A program made the position numbers and the translations under genes. From positions 59,236 through 123,235 of the forward strand of contig PABK01000054.1 of assembly GCA_002699145.1 (NCBI GenBank): 64,000 nucleotides of DNA. Reading direction: 5' to 3'. Below the pieces are notes generated by a model. The model was not told where the DNA came from. It worked only from the letters and a program-made list of their open reading frames with translations, and did no database searches. Source of the stretch: Halioglobus sp. (GTDB taxonomy: Bacteria > Pseudomonadota > Gammaproteobacteria > Pseudomonadales > Halieaceae). Each line of letters starts with the position of its first letter. The stretch's first letter is position 1. This document shows positions 63,891 to 64,000 of the stretch, one piece after another.

Positions 63891-64000
63891 CGGCCGACCC
63901 TCTATCTGGAACGGCAAGGCCTGCTGGAACGGGATGTCGAAAACAGCTATCTGGCCTCGGATGCGGTGGATGACGACCCGATGACACCCCTGCTGGGGCA
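63891..64000 (+). pseudogene. Possible IS91-type transposase C-terminal fragment (runs off the window)
   Basis: An open frame without a start reads TLYLERQGLLERDVENSYLA and then DAVDDDPMTPLLG up to the edge. This resembles a segment near the C-terminus of IS91/IS801-like Y2 transposases that precedes a HSITYRIA-like motif. A TGA lies directly upstream at 63888-63890, so the 5' part is missing. Identification rests on one short stretch. Confidence 0.4.

Overview
This window looks like a chromosome segment, or a large catabolic island, of an aerobic Gram-negative proteobacterium. A marine or soil gammaproteobacterium of the Halieaceae/Spongiibacteraceae type is my inference, based on the mix of TonB-dependent receptor, wax-ester synthase, sulfatases and many acyl-CoA enzymes. 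There are no rRNA, tRNA, CRISPR or phage genes. Gene density is high and almost every gene is catabolic, regulatory or transposon-borne.

Region 1 (1-20.3 kb) is a fairly GC-rich lipid or hydrophobic-acid module. An AraC-type regulator diverges from a co-directional run: aldehyde dehydrogenase, Fe-type alcohol dehydrogenase, acyl-CoA synthetase, WS/DGAT wax-ester synthase and TonB receptor. After a strong terminator come enoyl-CoA hydratase, SCP-x-like thiolase, acyl-CoA dehydrogenase, SDR and a CaiB/racemase-family protein. Two paralogous sulfatases flank this run in opposite orientations. The left one is cut by the window edge and the right one carries a one-base frameshift. A second enoyl-CoA hydratase and a membrane-anchored esterase close the block.

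Region 2 (20.4-29.9 kb) is a pile-up of transposons. It starts with a minimal Tn3-family element that has unusually long (74 bp) terminal repeats. This abuts a tniA remnant with the terminal repeat of a Tn402/Tn5053-type transposon. Next comes a second Tn3-family unit carrying an HTH/nucleotidyltransferase gene pair and an unknown passenger gene; its right end truncates a decayed AEC-type transporter gene.

Region 3 (30-37 kb) is a phthalate 4,5-dioxygenase-type pathway: Rieske oxygenase, PDR-type reductase, Gfo/Idh dihydrodiol dehydrogenase and 4,5-dihydroxyphthalate decarboxylase. It has an accompanying nadC (quinolinate phosphoribosyltransferase) and a decayed aldo/keto reductase copy. The expected product is protocatechuate.

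Region 4 (37-51 kb) is a second acyl-CoA-type block of somewhat lower GC: AMP-dependent ligase, zinc-type oxidoreductase, flavodoxin-like NADH reductase, membrane protein, GFA protein, an acyl-CoA dehydrogenase/APH-kinase pair (LvaC/LvaA or ACAD10/11-like), sulfotransferase, divergent BKACE, VOC protein, a tandem TetR and a MarR regulator. A dyad ACAG-N6-CTGT occurs three times before genes of this block.

Region 5 (51-60.4 kb) is a complete protocatechuate 4,5-cleavage operon (ligK, ligU, a 6PGDH-like gene, ligJ, ligI, ligA, ligB, ligC, aldo/keto reductase) next to a divergent LysR regulator with two HTH domains. Regions 3 and 5 together would take phthalate to pyruvate and oxaloacetate.

Region 6 (60.4-64 kb) is decayed again: a GST pseudogene cut by an IS3-family element, a 5'-truncated Tn3 transposase, and the start of what looks like an IS91-type transposase fragment. 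The aromatic island is thus bracketed by Tn3-family debris on both sides.
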